DNA from: JBQCDV01 sp051960855
Lineage (GTDB): Bacteria > Actinomycetota > Actinomycetes > JAJZTN01
NCBI GenBank assembly: GCA_051960855.1
Contig: JBQCDV010000107.1
Span: 1 to 23,130 of the forward strand
Length of the DNA: 23,130 nucleotides
Reading direction: 5' to 3'
The position numbers and the translations under genes are program-made. Shown here piece after piece: positions 7,949 to 15,965 of the stretch (position 1 is its first letter; each line of letters begins with the position of its first letter). Below the pieces are notes generated by a model. The model was not told the DNA's origin. It searched no databases and saw only the letters and a list, made by a program, of their open reading frames with translations.

Positions 7949-8034
7949 CGAACGGCGCCGTCACGGCAGCTGCGACGCCGCGAACGGCGCCGTCACGGCA
8001 GCTGCCCCCCCGAACGGCGCCGTCACGGCAGCTG
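7949..8034 (-). repeat. Three tandem copies of a GH13 stop-codon palindrome
   Basis: A 24-bp unit, CGAACGGCGCCGTCACGGCA followed by GCTG, occurs at 7949-7972, 7981-8004 and 8011-8034 (periods 32 and 30). Each contains the perfect palindrome ACGGCGCCGT and the small hairpin GCCG-TCA-CGGC. The copy at 8011 spans the minus-strand TGA of the GH13 gene (8023-8025), so the last codons and stop of that gene are repeated twice more downstream. Confidence 0.88.
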
Positions 8035-9906
8035 CCAGACCCCGAAGGCCGGCCCGTCCCCGGGGAGCCGGAGCACGCCGTCGTCGCCGACGCGCAGCTG
8101 CTGGTCACCGTAGCGGGGCAGGACCCGTTCGCCGGGCGCCAGCCGCAGCGCGGCAAGCGCAGCCCCGGACAGCGAGACCGGGGTGTGGGGGGCTCGGGTG
8201 GCCTGCACCAGCAGCCGCTCGGTGGGGGACTCCCGCAGCCAGACGAGGGAGTCCGTCCCGAGGTGCACCCACCGCAGGCCGCCGTCGACGAGCGCGGGCG
8301 TCTGACGCAGCGACCCGAGCTCCCGGTAGACCCGCAGGAGACGCTGCGGCCACTGGTCGGCCCGGTCCCACGGCATGGTCCGGCGCGAGTCCTCTCCCCA
8401 CAGCCCTTCGAGGCCCACCTCGTCGCCGGCGAAGACCATCGGCATACCGGGCAGCGTGTACGCCATGCCCACCGCCACCTCCTGCCGGGCCACGTCGCCC
8501 CCCACCACACTGGAGATGCGCGCGGTGTCGTGGGATCCGAGCAGGTTGTAGCTCGCGGTGAACGCCGACCACGGCACGCCGGCGGAGAAGTCGCGCATCG
8601 TGGCGGCGACCGCCTGCCCGGGCAGCAGTGGCACCGGTGTGGGCAGGCCGAGGAAGGGCAGCTCCAGCGAGGGGTCCCGCAGCCAGGACCAGACCGGCCT
8701 CGTGAACCACGCGTACGCCATCGTCCCGTGCCAGCCGCGGGCGTCGAGGTCGCGTGTCGGGTCGTGCCCGTGCTCGGCGACGAGGTAGGAGTCGGGGTTG
8801 ACCGACGCCATCGTTTCGCGCATCAGCCGCGCGACCTCATGCGTGTAGTCGTCGTCCCGGTAGCGCCCCGCCATGTTGGCGACGTCGATCCGCCATCCGT
8901 CGAGCCGGTAGGGCTCCCGCATCCACCGCGCGACGACAGAGTCCGGTCCCTCGAGGAGCTCGCGCCGCAGGTCCGCACTGCCGAGGTCGAACTTCGGAAG
9001 GGACTTCACTCCAAGCCAGCCGGCGTAGTCCTCCGGCCCGTCCCCGTCGAAGTAGTACCAGTCGCGCTCGCGGGCCCGTCGGTCCGCCTGCGCCCGCTGG
9101 AACCACTCGTGCCCCACCCCGCTGTGGTTGGCGGTGAGGTCGGCGATGAGGCGCATCCCGCGCGCGTGCAGTGCCTGCGCCAGCTCGGCAAAGGCGGCGT
9201 CGCCGCCAAGCAGCGGATCGATAGCGTCGAAGCTCGTCGCGTCGTAACGGTGGTTGCTTTGCGACGGGAAGACCGGCGTGACATAGACAGTGGTCACCCC
9301 GAGCGAGGCGATGTGGTCCAGGCGCTCCACGATGCCGCGCAGGTCCCCGCCAAAGAGCTGTCGAGGCGTTTCCGGCCCGCGGCCGATCACCGGGTCGTCC
9401 CACTCCTGGGGGATCGCCCACGATGGCCATTCCCGAACGCCGTCCGCACCGGCTGAGGTAGCTGCCCCAGCCGACCCAGCCGACCTCCGGGTGCCGCGCG
9501 CGAACCGGTCGGGGAAGACCTGGTAGACCACGCTCCGGCGCGTCCAGGCCGGCGGCGCCGGAGCCGTCGACAGCTGGAAGTCGTGGGTGTCGGGGACATC
9601 GCGCTCGTGCACGCCTGCGCCGTTGAGCCAGCGGTAGCCGGACGCTCCGCCGTTCAGGAGGAAGCGATAGCGAGCGGTCGGGTTGGCGACGGGGATCTCG
9701 AGGCGCCACCAGGTGTCCACCTCGTCCTCCCCGTCGGCGACACCGTGAGTCCACTCGGGCTCACCGTCGACGACGGTGCGCGCGTGGACCTCGGTCGAGC
9801 CGCTTGCCTTGGGGACGCGGACGCGGACGGGGACGCGGTCGCCCAGGCGGATCTCGCCCTCAGGGACGTAGAGGGGTGAGCCGTCGGAGTGGGGGAGCTC
9901 GAGCAT
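8023..9906 (-). CDS. GH13 alpha-glucosidase / neopullulanase-like amylase, cytoplasmic
   Basis: Cleaves alpha-1,4-linked maltodextrins after import. The 627-residue protein has an N-terminal beta-sandwich (1-115, CBM34-like) and a (beta/alpha)8 catalytic domain beginning VVYQVFPDRFARG. Conserved regions: DLTANHSG (256-263); GWRIDVAN with nucleophile Asp341; LVAEHG with acid/base Glu378; LLGSHDTAR with His459-Asp460. A Gly/Ala-rich insertion (about 137-158) precedes the barrel proper. No signal peptide is visible, so it acts in the cytoplasm. The ATG at 9906 overlaps the malG TGA (TGATG), indicating translational coupling. The open frame continues to 10731, but that part is antisense-free shadow of malG and non-homologous. 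Exact specificity (neopullulanase, cyclomaltodextrinase, alpha-glucosidase) cannot be set from sequence. Confidence 0.9.
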   Translation of the reverse strand: MLELPHSDGSPLYVPEGEIRLGDRVPVRVRVPKASGSTEVHARTVVDGEPEWTHGVADGEDEVDTWWRLEIPVANPTARYRFLLNGGASGYRWLNGAGVHERDVPDTHDFQLSTAPAPPAWTRRSVVYQVFPDRFARGTRRSAGSAGAATSAGADGVREWPSWAIPQEWDDPVIGRGPETPRQLFGGDLRGIVERLDHIASLGVTTVYVTPVFPSQSNHRYDATSFDAIDPLLGGDAAFAELAQALHARGMRLIADLTANHSGVGHEWFQRAQADRRARERDWYYFDGDGPEDYAGWLGVKSLPKFDLGSADLRRELLEGPDSVVARWMREPYRLDGWRIDVANMAGRYRDDDYTHEVARLMRETMASVNPDSYLVAEHGHDPTRDLDARGWHGTMAYAWFTRPVWSWLRDPSLELPFLGLPTPVPLLPGQAVAATMRDFSAGVPWSAFTASYNLLGSHDTARISSVVGGDVARQEVAVGMAYTLPGMPMVFAGDEVGLEGLWGEDSRRTMPWDRADQWPQRLLRVYRELGSLRQTPALVDGGLRWVHLGTDSLVWLRESPTERLLVQATRAPHTPVSLSGAALAALRLAPGERVLPRYGDQQLRVGDDGVLRLPGDGPAFGVWQLP

Positions 9907-10766
9907 CAGCCCTTGACCGCGCCTGCCGTCAGCCCGCCGACGATGAAGCGCTGCAGGAACTGGAAGAGCAGCACGACAGGCAGAGCGCCGATGAAGGCGC
10001 CGGCGGCGAAGACGCCCCAGTGTTCGGAGAACTGCTGCGAGACGAACTGGTACAGCCCGACCGCGAGGGTCTGCTTGTCGGGGTCCTGCAGCACGACCGA
10101 GGCGATGACGAAGTCGTTGAGAGAGGCCACAAACGACAGCAGCCCGACGACGACGAGGATCGGGGCGACGAGCCGCAGGATGATGCCGAAGAAGATCTGG
10201 GCGTGGCTGGCGCCATCGATCTTCGCTGACTCGTCGAGCTCTTTCGGCACGGTGTCGAAGAAACCCTTGAGCAGCCACGTGTTCACGCCGAGCGCGCCGC
10301 CGAGGTAGACCATGATCAGACCCAGCCGGCTGTTGAGGCCGAGGATCGGGAAGCTGTCGCGCAGGGCCAGCAGCAGCAGGAAGATCGCGACGTAGGCAAG
10401 CAGCTGCGGGAACATCTGGATGAGCAGCAGGCCCAGCAGGCCGCCGCGACGGCCGCGGAAGCGGAAGCGCGAGAAGGCGTAGGCCGCGCACGAGCCCAGG
10501 AAGACGGTGCCGACGGCAGTTACCGTCGCGATGACCATTGTGTTGATGAACCACTTGCCGTACGGGTGCAGCGGGTCGCTGAACAGGTTCGAGTAGTTCT
10601 GCAGGGTGACCGCGTCGAAGAGGTGGTTCGACCCGGTGAGGGTGCCGCTCGGGTTCACTGAGGCGCTGATGACGAAGACGATCGGGAACAGCGCGAAGAC
10701 GATCGCGAGGATGCCGACGAGGTGGCGCCATCCGGTGGCGCGGAACCAGGTGCCGAGAGCGGCCAT
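9906..10766 (-). CDS. malG: Maltodextrin ABC transporter permease MalG
   Basis: A 286-residue inner-membrane permease with about six hydrophobic helices, the first at 15-36. The EAA loop VPKELDESAKIDGASHAQIFFGIILRLVAPIL (about 173-205), which docks the ATPase, is well conserved. The C-terminus FIVGGLTAGAVKG is typical of MalG-type permeases. The ATG is one base after the malF stop (TGACATG), with GAGGAG inside the malF 3' end as Shine-Dalgarno; the stop overlaps the GH13 start. Maltodextrin is inferred from GH13 and the MalF architecture. Confidence 0.92.
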   Translation of the reverse strand: MAALGTWFRATGWRHLVGILAIVFALFPIVFVISASVNPSGTLTGSNHLFDAVTLQNYSNLFSDPLHPYGKWFINTMVIATVTAVGTVFLGSCAAYAFSRFRFRGRRGGLLGLLLIQMFPQLLAYVAIFLLLLALRDSFPILGLNSRLGLIMVYLGGALGVNTWLLKGFFDTVPKELDESAKIDGASHAQIFFGIILRLVAPILVVVGLLSFVASLNDFVIASVVLQDPDKQTLAVGLYQFVSQQFSEHWGVFAAGAFIGALPVVLLFQFLQRFIVGGLTAGAVKG

Positions 10767-10767
10767 G

Positions 10768-12435
10768 TCAGTTCAGCTCCTCGAGCGCCCGCGTCTTGCG
10801 GAAGCTGATCGCAGAGATGGAGGCGACGATGATGAAGATGAGGATCGAGACCGCGCAGGCGAAGCCGTACTGCCGGTTCATCCCACCGAAGGCGAGCTTG
10901 TAGACGAAGGAGATGAGGATGTCGGTCGACCCGACGTCCACCTTCGCGTCGAGGATCTTCGGCCCACCGCCGGTGAGCATGAAGATGGTGTTGAAGTTGT
11001 TGAAGTTGAAGGCGAACGAGGCGATCAGCAGCGGGGCCACGGCGACGAGCAGCAACGGCAGCTTGACGGAGCGGAAGATGCGGAAGCCGCCTGCTCCGTC
11101 GACGCGGGCGGCCTCTGTCAGCTCGGCGGGGATCGCCTGGAGCGCCCCGGTGCAGATCAGGAACATGTAGGGGAATCCCAGCCACAGGTTCACGACGATG
11201 ATGGACAGGCGGGCCAGCCAGGCGTCGCTCAGCCAGGCGACGTGCGCGCCGCCTAGCAGGATCTGGTTGACGAAGCCGAAATCGGTGTTGAGCAGCCCCG
11301 CCCAGATCAGTGCGGACATGAAGGCCGGGATGGCGTAGGGCAGCAGCAGCAGCGACCGGTAGCCGCGGCGGAAGCGCATGCGCTCGTCGTTGAGGACGAG
11401 GGCGAGCAGTAGGCCGAAGCCGAACGTCGTGACGACGCTGAGGATGGCGAAGGCGAAGGTCCAGACCAGCACGCCGAGGAACGGCCCGCGGATCTCGGCG
11501 TTGCCGAAGATCCGGGTGAAGTTGCTGAAGCCGACATTGACCTTCCAGCCCGGCTGGATGGCCTTGCCGTCAGGGCCGACGAAGTTGCCGTTTCCGTTGT
11601 CGCGCAGGACCGGGCCGCTGCCGCGCGGGACGAGGTTGCCCGACTTCTCGTCGTAGGTGTACTTCGAGACATAGACGTACGCCGTGGAACCGTCCTCCGT
11701 CCGGAGGCTGCCTTTCTCGGCGTCGTCGCTGAGGGGGACGCGCAACCTCGTGACGTCGTTCTGCCGCTGCAGGATCTGCCCGAAGTTGAGGGTGGTCCAG
11801 CCGGGGACGTTGACCGCCTTGCCGGAGCTGTCCCTTTGAGCCTTGGGCGCGGGCTTCAGCGGCTGCTCGGCACTGCCGAGCTCCGCGGTGCCGTTGGGTG
11901 CGGTGACGAGGAAGCCGAGCTTGCCGTCCTTCTCGACCACCGTGAGCTTGTAGGCGGGCGAGTCGGGGACGCGGCTCTCGGTGGCGCCGAGGATGGCCGA
12001 GACGGCTGCGGCCTTGGTGTCGTTGTGGCCGTCCCCGTAGTTCGTGAACGCCGTGTAGCCGGTGTAGAGCACGACGTAGACCTGGTAGACGAGCAGGAAG
12101 ATCAAGCCCGGCAGCAGGTACTTGAGGGGCACGGTCTTCGAGGAGAGGTAGACGTAGTTGACGGCGATCGCGCCGATCACCATCGCGACGAGGCCGGGCC
12201 ACTGCTGGTTGGCGATCAGGGCCAGGACGCCGTAGACGGCGAGTGCGTCGACGAGGCACAGCAGGACGATCTTGATGACCAGGCCGCGCGGTGAGGAGTT
12301 GCGCAGGCCCGGGACCCAGGACGGCGAGCGCGGCGCAGTGTCACTGTCACTGTCACGCGAGTCGCGGTCGGTGCGATGCGGGGGCGGTGCCGAGACGACG
12401 CCGGACTGCGTCTCCGGGACGGGGGGAGTGGCCAC
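10768..12435 (-). CDS. malF: Maltodextrin ABC transporter permease MalF with large P2-type loop
   Basis: A 555-residue permease. A hydrophilic Ser/Asp/Arg-rich cytoplasmic N-terminus (1-48; DRDSRDSDSD) is followed by helices at about 51-75, 80-97 and 107-124, then a roughly 180-residue extracytoplasmic segment (about 128-312), then the core helices from 318 onward. The EAA loop is ELTEAARVDGAGGFRIFRSVKLPLL (about 438-462). The large loop after the third helix parallels the P2 loop of enterobacterial MalF, which contacts MalE, and argues for maltose/maltodextrin over a generic sugar permease. The start is GTG with GGAGG 5 nt upstream. A long hairpin separates it from malE. Confidence 0.92.
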   Translation of the reverse strand: MATPPVPETQSGVVSAPPPHRTDRDSRDSDSDTAPRSPSWVPGLRNSSPRGLVIKIVLLCLVDALAVYGVLALIANQQWPGLVAMVIGAIAVNYVYLSSKTVPLKYLLPGLIFLLVYQVYVVLYTGYTAFTNYGDGHNDTKAAAVSAILGATESRVPDSPAYKLTVVEKDGKLGFLVTAPNGTAELGSAEQPLKPAPKAQRDSSGKAVNVPGWTTLNFGQILQRQNDVTRLRVPLSDDAEKGSLRTEDGSTAYVYVSKYTYDEKSGNLVPRGSGPVLRDNGNGNFVGPDGKAIQPGWKVNVGFSNFTRIFGNAEIRGPFLGVLVWTFAFAILSVVTTFGFGLLLALVLNDERMRFRRGYRSLLLLPYAIPAFMSALIWAGLLNTDFGFVNQILLGGAHVAWLSDAWLARLSIIVVNLWLGFPYMFLICTGALQAIPAELTEAARVDGAGGFRIFRSVKLPLLLVAVAPLLIASFAFNFNNFNTIFMLTGGGPKILDAKVDVGSTDILISFVYKLAFGGMNRQYGFACAVSILIFIIVASISAISFRKTRALEELN

Positions 12436-12524
12436 GGCAACCTCCGGGGAGTGCGTCGTGCTCCTCGCAGACGCGCAGGGGCGCGGGGCGGGAAGAGGCG
12501 GGATGGAAGAAGCAGAAGGTGCGC

Positions 12525-12559
12525 GACGGGGAGCCGAGGGAGTGCCTCGGCCCCCCGTC
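12525..12559 (-). promoter_or_regulatory. 15-bp stem-loop in the malE-malF gap
   Basis: Arms 12525-12539 and 12545-12559 pair at 14 of 15 positions (one A/C mismatch) around a 5-nt loop. On the transcribed minus strand the hairpin follows the malE stop by about 25 nt and is followed by a modest pyrimidine stretch (CTTCTGCTTCTTCC). It may partly terminate transcription or protect the malE message, raising binding protein over permease. Confidence 0.65.
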
Positions 12560-12584
12560 CGACGTTCGGGATGAGGGCTAGTGA

Positions 12585-13883
12585 CTAGCCCTTGATCTTT
12601 GCGCGGATGCGGTCAGCCATCTGCTTCCAGACAGTGGCGGGGTCGCCGCCCTTGCCCTGGATGATCGCGGCCTCGGCCGGGCCCCACTCGCCCCAGACGC
12701 TGTCCATCGCCGGGATCTTCGGCAGCGGGACACCGTTGGCGGCGACCTGGGCGAAGCCGGCGAGGACCGGGTCGCTCTTGACCTGGTCGAGGACCGAGGT
12801 CATTGCCGGGGGACGGCCACCGGCGTCGAAGAGCGCCTTGGCGACCTCAGGGGTGGCGATGTAGTTGGTGACGAAGTCGTTGGCGAGCAGCTTGTTCTTC
12901 GAGTAGTTGCTGATGAAGAAGCCCTGCACACCGACGAACGGACGGCTCGGCTCGCCGCCGGCCGACGGGACGTTCTCGACGTTGAACTTGATGCCGGCCT
13001 TGGTGAAGTCCGGGGTGTTCCACGGGCCGGTGACGATGAAGGGCGTCTTGCCGTCGAGGAAGGCCTTCTTGGCGATGTCACCGGAGACCGACGTCGACAG
13101 GACCTTCTCCTGGCCCCACTTCGACAGCGCCTGGGCGAACTTGATGCCCGCGGCGTCATCGAGGGTCAGCTTGTTCGGGTCCTCGTTGCCCTGCGCGTCC
13201 TTGCCGAACACGAAGGAGCCGAAGCTCGTCTCGACCGGGTACAGGTGGTACGGGTCGCCGTTCTTGGGGTCCTGCTGGATGGCGAGCGGGAGCGTCGCCT
13301 TGCCCTCCTTCACCAGCTTCTGGCCCATCGCGACCATCTCGTCGAACGTCTTCGGCGAGGTCGGGGCGAGCGTGGTGTTGCGAATGAGGGCGATGTTCTC
13401 GGTCGAGTAGGGCAGGCCGTAGAGCTTGCCGTCGTAGGTGAAGCCGTCGAGCGCGACCTTCTCGAACTGCGAGGCCTTGTCGCCCAGCTCGATCGGCGTG
13501 ATCGCACCGTTCGTGACCAGCTTGCCGGTCCAGTCGTTGGCGCCGATGACGACGTCGGGGCCCTCGCCGGAGGGGCCCTGGGAGATGAGGTCGTCGCGGA
13601 TCTTGCCGAAGTCCTTCTGGACGACCTTGACCGTGACGCCCTTGTCCTGCTCGAACTTCTGGGCGATGTCGGTGATCGGCTTCGCGCGGGTGTCGTCGGC
13701 CCAGATCGTCAGCGTGCCTGACGCGGCCGCCGAGGAAGCCGGGGCGCTGCTGGCGCTGCTGCTGGCGGGCGCCGGCGCGGAGGAGGAGTCGGTTGTGGTG
13801 TCGCCCGAGCCGCTGCTGCTGCAGCCCGTGACGAGCAGCAGGAGGCCGGACAAGGCCCCGACGCTGCGGAGAGTGCGACGCAT
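12585..13883 (-). CDS. malE: Maltose/maltodextrin-binding lipoprotein MalE
   Basis: Extracytoplasmic solute-binding protein (family 1) that delivers maltodextrins to MalFG. The 432-residue precursor starts MRRTLRSVGALSGLLLLVTGC: a lipoprotein signal with the acylated Cys21, followed by a Ser/Ala-rich linker (22-55) and a binding core beginning GTLTIWADDTRAKPITDIAQKFEQDKGVTVKVV. The GPDVVIGANDWTGKLVTNG, LYGLPYSTENIALI and IVTGPWNTPDF segments match MalE-type proteins. AAGGGAG lies about 10 nt before the ATG. First gene of the mal operon, divergent from the LacI-family gene. Confidence 0.93.
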   Translation of the reverse strand: MRRTLRSVGALSGLLLLVTGCSSSGSGDTTTDSSSAPAPASSSASSAPASSAAASGTLTIWADDTRAKPITDIAQKFEQDKGVTVKVVQKDFGKIRDDLISQGPSGEGPDVVIGANDWTGKLVTNGAITPIELGDKASQFEKVALDGFTYDGKLYGLPYSTENIALIRNTTLAPTSPKTFDEMVAMGQKLVKEGKATLPLAIQQDPKNGDPYHLYPVETSFGSFVFGKDAQGNEDPNKLTLDDAAGIKFAQALSKWGQEKVLSTSVSGDIAKKAFLDGKTPFIVTGPWNTPDFTKAGIKFNVENVPSAGGEPSRPFVGVQGFFISNYSKNKLLANDFVTNYIATPEVAKALFDAGGRPPAMTSVLDQVKSDPVLAGFAQVAANGVPLPKIPAMDSVWGEWGPAEAAIIQGKGGDPATVWKQMADRIRAKIKG

Positions 13884-13932
13884 CTGTGGAGTGCTCCCTT
13901 GGTGCGGCAGCGACCGAGGCTGCCGAGTGGAC

Positions 13933-13951
13933 CGCCTTGGGAATCAAGGCG
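13933..13951 (-). promoter_or_regulatory. 5' UTR hairpin of malE
   Basis: CGCCTTG-GGAAT-CAAGGCG is a 7-bp stem with a 5-nt loop. If the inferred -10 (13957-13962) is right, it lies at the very 5' end of the malE mRNA, where it could slow decay. Confidence 0.4.
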
Positions 13952-13956
13952 ATCGG

Positions 13957-13985
13957 AACGTAGCAACTTGCTGCAAGTTTCGAAA
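13957..13985 (-). promoter_or_regulatory. Candidate malE promoter
   Basis: On the minus strand TTTCGA (13985-13980), a 17-nt spacer, then TACGTT (13962-13957). The perfect palindrome 13965-13979 sits wholly in the spacer, so a bound LacI-family repressor would block RNA polymerase. Confidence 0.5.
13965..13979. promoter_or_regulatory. LacI-family operator O1 (malE side)
   Basis: AACTTGC-T-GCAAGTT is a perfect 15-bp inverted repeat around one central base. TTGC/GCAA half-sites are typical of LacI/MalR-family operators, and a LacI-family gene begins 53 bp away. Confidence 0.7.
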
Positions 13986-14004
13986 GAGTTTGCTGGACAT
14001 TTCT

Positions 14005-14016
14005 GCAACGAGTTGC
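14005..14016. promoter_or_regulatory. LacI-family operator O2 (regulator side)
   Basis: GCAAC-GA-GTTGC is an inverted repeat of two 5-bp arms. It lies between a TGGACA (13994-13999) and the TAGGGT -10 box of the LacI-family gene, a position suited to autoregulation. Confidence 0.55.
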
Positions 14017-14018
14017 GC

Positions 14019-14024
14019 TAGGGT
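14019..14024 (+). promoter_or_regulatory. Candidate -10 box of the LacI-family gene (TAGGGT)
   Basis: TAGGGT is followed by 7 nt and ATG, implying transcription starts at or next to the ATG (leaderless). A -35-like TGGACA lies 19 nt upstream. Confidence 0.5.
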
Positions 14025-14031
14025 CCGCCGC

Positions 14032-15126
14032 ATGAGCGCTCGCCTGGCGGACATCGCCGCCCACGCCGGGGTGAGTGAGGCGACGGTGAGCCGCGTCCTC
14101 AACAACAAGCCCGGCGTCTCCACGTCGACGCGGCAGGCTGTCCTGACCGCGCTCGACGTCCTCGGCTACGAGCGCCCGTCCAAGCTGCGCGAGCGGAGCG
14201 CCGGCCTCGTCGGCCTGGTCGTCCCCGAGCTCGAGAATCCCATCTTTCCGGCCTTCGCCCAGGTCATCGAGACCGTTCTGGCACAGCACGGTTACACGCC
14301 CGTGCTCTGCACGCAGACCCCAGGAGGGGTCAGCGAGGACGAGTACGTCGAGATGCTGCTCGACCGGGGCGTCAGCGGCATCATCTTCGTCTCCGGCCTG
14401 CATGCCGACACCGCCGCCAACCCCGCTCGCTACCACCGGCTGCGGGACCGGAGGCTGCCGATCGTCCTCGTCAACGGCTACGTGCAGGGCGTTGACGCCC
14501 CCTTCATCTCCAACGACGACGTCACGTCGATGGAGCTCGCCATCAACCACCTCGTCGGTCTGGGCCACCGCCGGATCGGTCTCGCGCTCGGCCCTCGCCG
14601 GTACCTGCCGGTCATCCGCAAGATCCAGGGCTTCAAGCAGAGCATGGGGCTGCTCGCCGGCGTCGACGACGCCGAGGAGCTCATCGAGTGCTCCCTGTTC
14701 AGCGTCGAGGGTGGCCACGCGGCGACCAACGTGCTGCTCGACCGCGGGGCCACCGCTGTCGTCTGCGGTTCCGACCTCATGGCGCTCGGTGCGGTGCGCG
14801 CCGTTCGCGACCGCGGACTGTCGGTCCCTCTCGACGTCTCGGTCGTCGGCTACGACGACTCGCTGCTCATCGGCTTCACCGATCCGCCGCTCACGACGGT
14901 CCGGCAGAGCGTCATGGCGATGGGCCAGGCCGCGGTCCGCGCCCTGATCGACGAGATCGCGGGTGTCCCCGCGCCCCGGGCCGAGTTCGTCTTCCGTCCC
15001 GAGCTCGTCGTGCGCGGGTCAACCGGGCCCGCGCCCGATCGCGCCCTGACCCCTCGAATCGGCGGCCTGCCGTCGCGCCCAGCGGTTGCCGACGGCGGCA
15101 CACGGTTGGAGCACGTCGCCAACTAG
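14032..15126 (+). CDS. LacI-family regulator of the mal locus (MalR-like)
   Basis: A 364-residue DNA-binding regulator. The N-terminal helix-turn-helix RLADIAAHAGVSEATVSRVLNNKPGVS (4-30) and hinge region (LGYERPSKLRERSAG) are followed by the periplasmic-binding-protein-like effector domain from GLVGLVVPELENPIFPAFAQVIETVLAQHGY, with the usual VSVVGYDDS and PPLTTVRQSVMAMGQAAVRALIDEI near the end. The frame is open upstream to 13438, but that is antisense to malE; ATG 14032 starts at the HTH. It is divergent from malE across 148 bp with two LacI-type palindromes. Known relatives release DNA on binding maltose or maltodextrin; that effector is inferred here. A 40-residue tail after the domain (GSTGPAPDRALTPRIGG...) is low-complexity. 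Confidence 0.92.
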   Translation: MSARLADIAAHAGVSEATVSRVLNNKPGVSTSTRQAVLTALDVLGYERPSKLRERSAGLVGLVVPELENPIFPAFAQVIETVLAQHGYTPVLCTQTPGGVSEDEYVEMLLDRGVSGIIFVSGLHADTAANPARYHRLRDRRLPIVLVNGYVQGVDAPFISNDDVTSMELAINHLVGLGHRRIGLALGPRRYLPVIRKIQGFKQSMGLLAGVDDAEELIECSLFSVEGGHAATNVLLDRGATAVVCGSDLMALGAVRAVRDRGLSVPLDVSVVGYDDSLLIGFTDPPLTTVRQSVMAMGQAAVRALIDEIAGVPAPRAEFVFRPELVVRGSTGPAPDRALTPRIGGLPSRPAVADGGTRLEHVAN

Positions 15127-15138
15127 ACTGCTCGACGT

Positions 15139-15155
15139 TCCGGCCGGGTGCCGGA
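15139..15155 (+). terminator. Small hairpin between the LacI-family gene and tRNA-Thr
   Basis: TCCGGC-CGGGT-GCCGGA is a 6-bp stem, 12 bp after the stop and 4 bp before the tRNA. It could end the regulator transcript; no T-tract is seen. Confidence 0.35.
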
Positions 15156-15158
15156 GCT

Positions 15159-15231
15159 GCCCGCGTGGCGCAATTGGTAGCGCACTCGACTTGTAATCGA
15201 GCGGTTAGGGGTTCAAGTCCCCTCGTGGGCT
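15159..15231 (+). tRNA. tRNA-Thr, anticodon TGT
   Basis: A 73-nt cloverleaf reading ACA codons. The acceptor stem GCCCGCG (15159-15165) pairs with CGTGGGC (15224-15230), including one G-T pair; the discriminator is T15231. D stem GCGC/GCGC (15168-15171 and 15180-15183), anticodon stem CTCGA/TCGAG with loop CTTGTAA and anticodon 15192-15194, variable loop of 5 nt, T stem AGGGG/CCCCT with loop TTCAAGT. CCA is not encoded. It is convergent with the HAD gene, which ends 11 bp further on. Confidence 0.97.
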
Positions 15232-15242
15232 CTTTCTCGCCG

Positions 15243-15926
15243 TCACGACCCCGACGGCGCTTCGTCTGCGAGCACCTCGGCCAGCTCGTCGAGCCCGCTC
15301 ACCGTCCACGTCGGCGCCGCGAACGAGTCGGGATAGCCGTGCGCGTCACGGTCGACGTACACGGTGGCGAGACCGGCGCGGGCGGCTCCGTGGAGGTCCC
15401 ACGGGTGCACCGCGACCATCGTCAGCTCGCCCACGCCGCACCCGAGCTCGCGCGCCGCGTACTCGTAGGCACCGCGCCCGGGCTTCCAGATGCCAGCCGC
15501 CTCGACTGACAGCAGCTGGTCGACGTGTCCGCGCACTCCAGCCCGGTCGAGCAGCTGCGCAGCGACGTCCGTCGAACCGTTGGACAGCGTGACGAGCCGA
15601 TGACCGGCGGCCGCCAGTCGTGGCATCCCGGACACCACGTCGGGGTGCACGGGCAGGGCCAGGAAGCCTGACATCAGATGCTGCACGGCGTCCTCGAGCT
15701 GTCCGCGGTGGCCGTGGCTGGTGAGCAGCCGCCCCGCCACCTCACCGGCCAGGGTGGCGAAGGGCCGGGCCTCCCCGGTGACGGCCAGGGCGAAGCCGTC
15801 GCGCAGCACCTGCGCGAACCACAGCGGCGCGAGCTCCTCGGGCGCGCCGACGTCGGCGAACCGTTGCTGCATCGGTGAGAGGTCCGACAGCGTCTCGTTG
15901 ACGTCGAACACCAGGATTCGCGACAT
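15243..15926 (-). CDS. HAD hydrolase, haloacid dehalogenase type II-like
   Basis: A 227-residue HAD-superfamily hydrolase. The nucleophile Asp8 lies in ILVFDVNETLSDL; motif II is LVTLSNGST; the Lys of IWKPGRGAYEYAA is motif III; and MVAVHPWDLHGAARAGL is the HxWDxxGA signature of L-2-haloacid dehalogenases. These hydrolyse 2-haloacids, but many members have unknown substrates. ATG 15926 gives the family-like start MSRILVFDVNETL; an in-frame ATG at 16001 would add 25 unconserved residues. The GAGGGG before the chosen ATG is unusually close. It is divergent from the c-di-GMP gene. Confidence 0.85.
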   Translation of the reverse strand: MSRILVFDVNETLSDLSPMQQRFADVGAPEELAPLWFAQVLRDGFALAVTGEARPFATLAGEVAGRLLTSHGHRGQLEDAVQHLMSGFLALPVHPDVVSGMPRLAAAGHRLVTLSNGSTDVAAQLLDRAGVRGHVDQLLSVEAAGIWKPGRGAYEYAARELGCGVGELTMVAVHPWDLHGAARAGLATVYVDRDAHGYPDSFAAPTWTVSGLDELAEVLADEAPSGS

Positions 15927-15965
15927 CCCCTCACCCAACACCAGGAGGTCCTCAGCCCGCGCCTC

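Noticed and set aside
8023..9906. Secreted amylase
   Set aside because: The N-terminus MLELPHSDGS has no signal peptide.
9907..10731. Upstream extension of the GH13 frame
   Set aside because: It overlaps malG out of frame and its translation is Arg/Pro-rich and not homologous; the coupled ATG at 9906 is the start.
13156..14718. 520-codon minus-strand frame across malE and the LacI-family gene
   Set aside because: Shadow frame of malE and antisense of the regulator; the real malE is in another frame.
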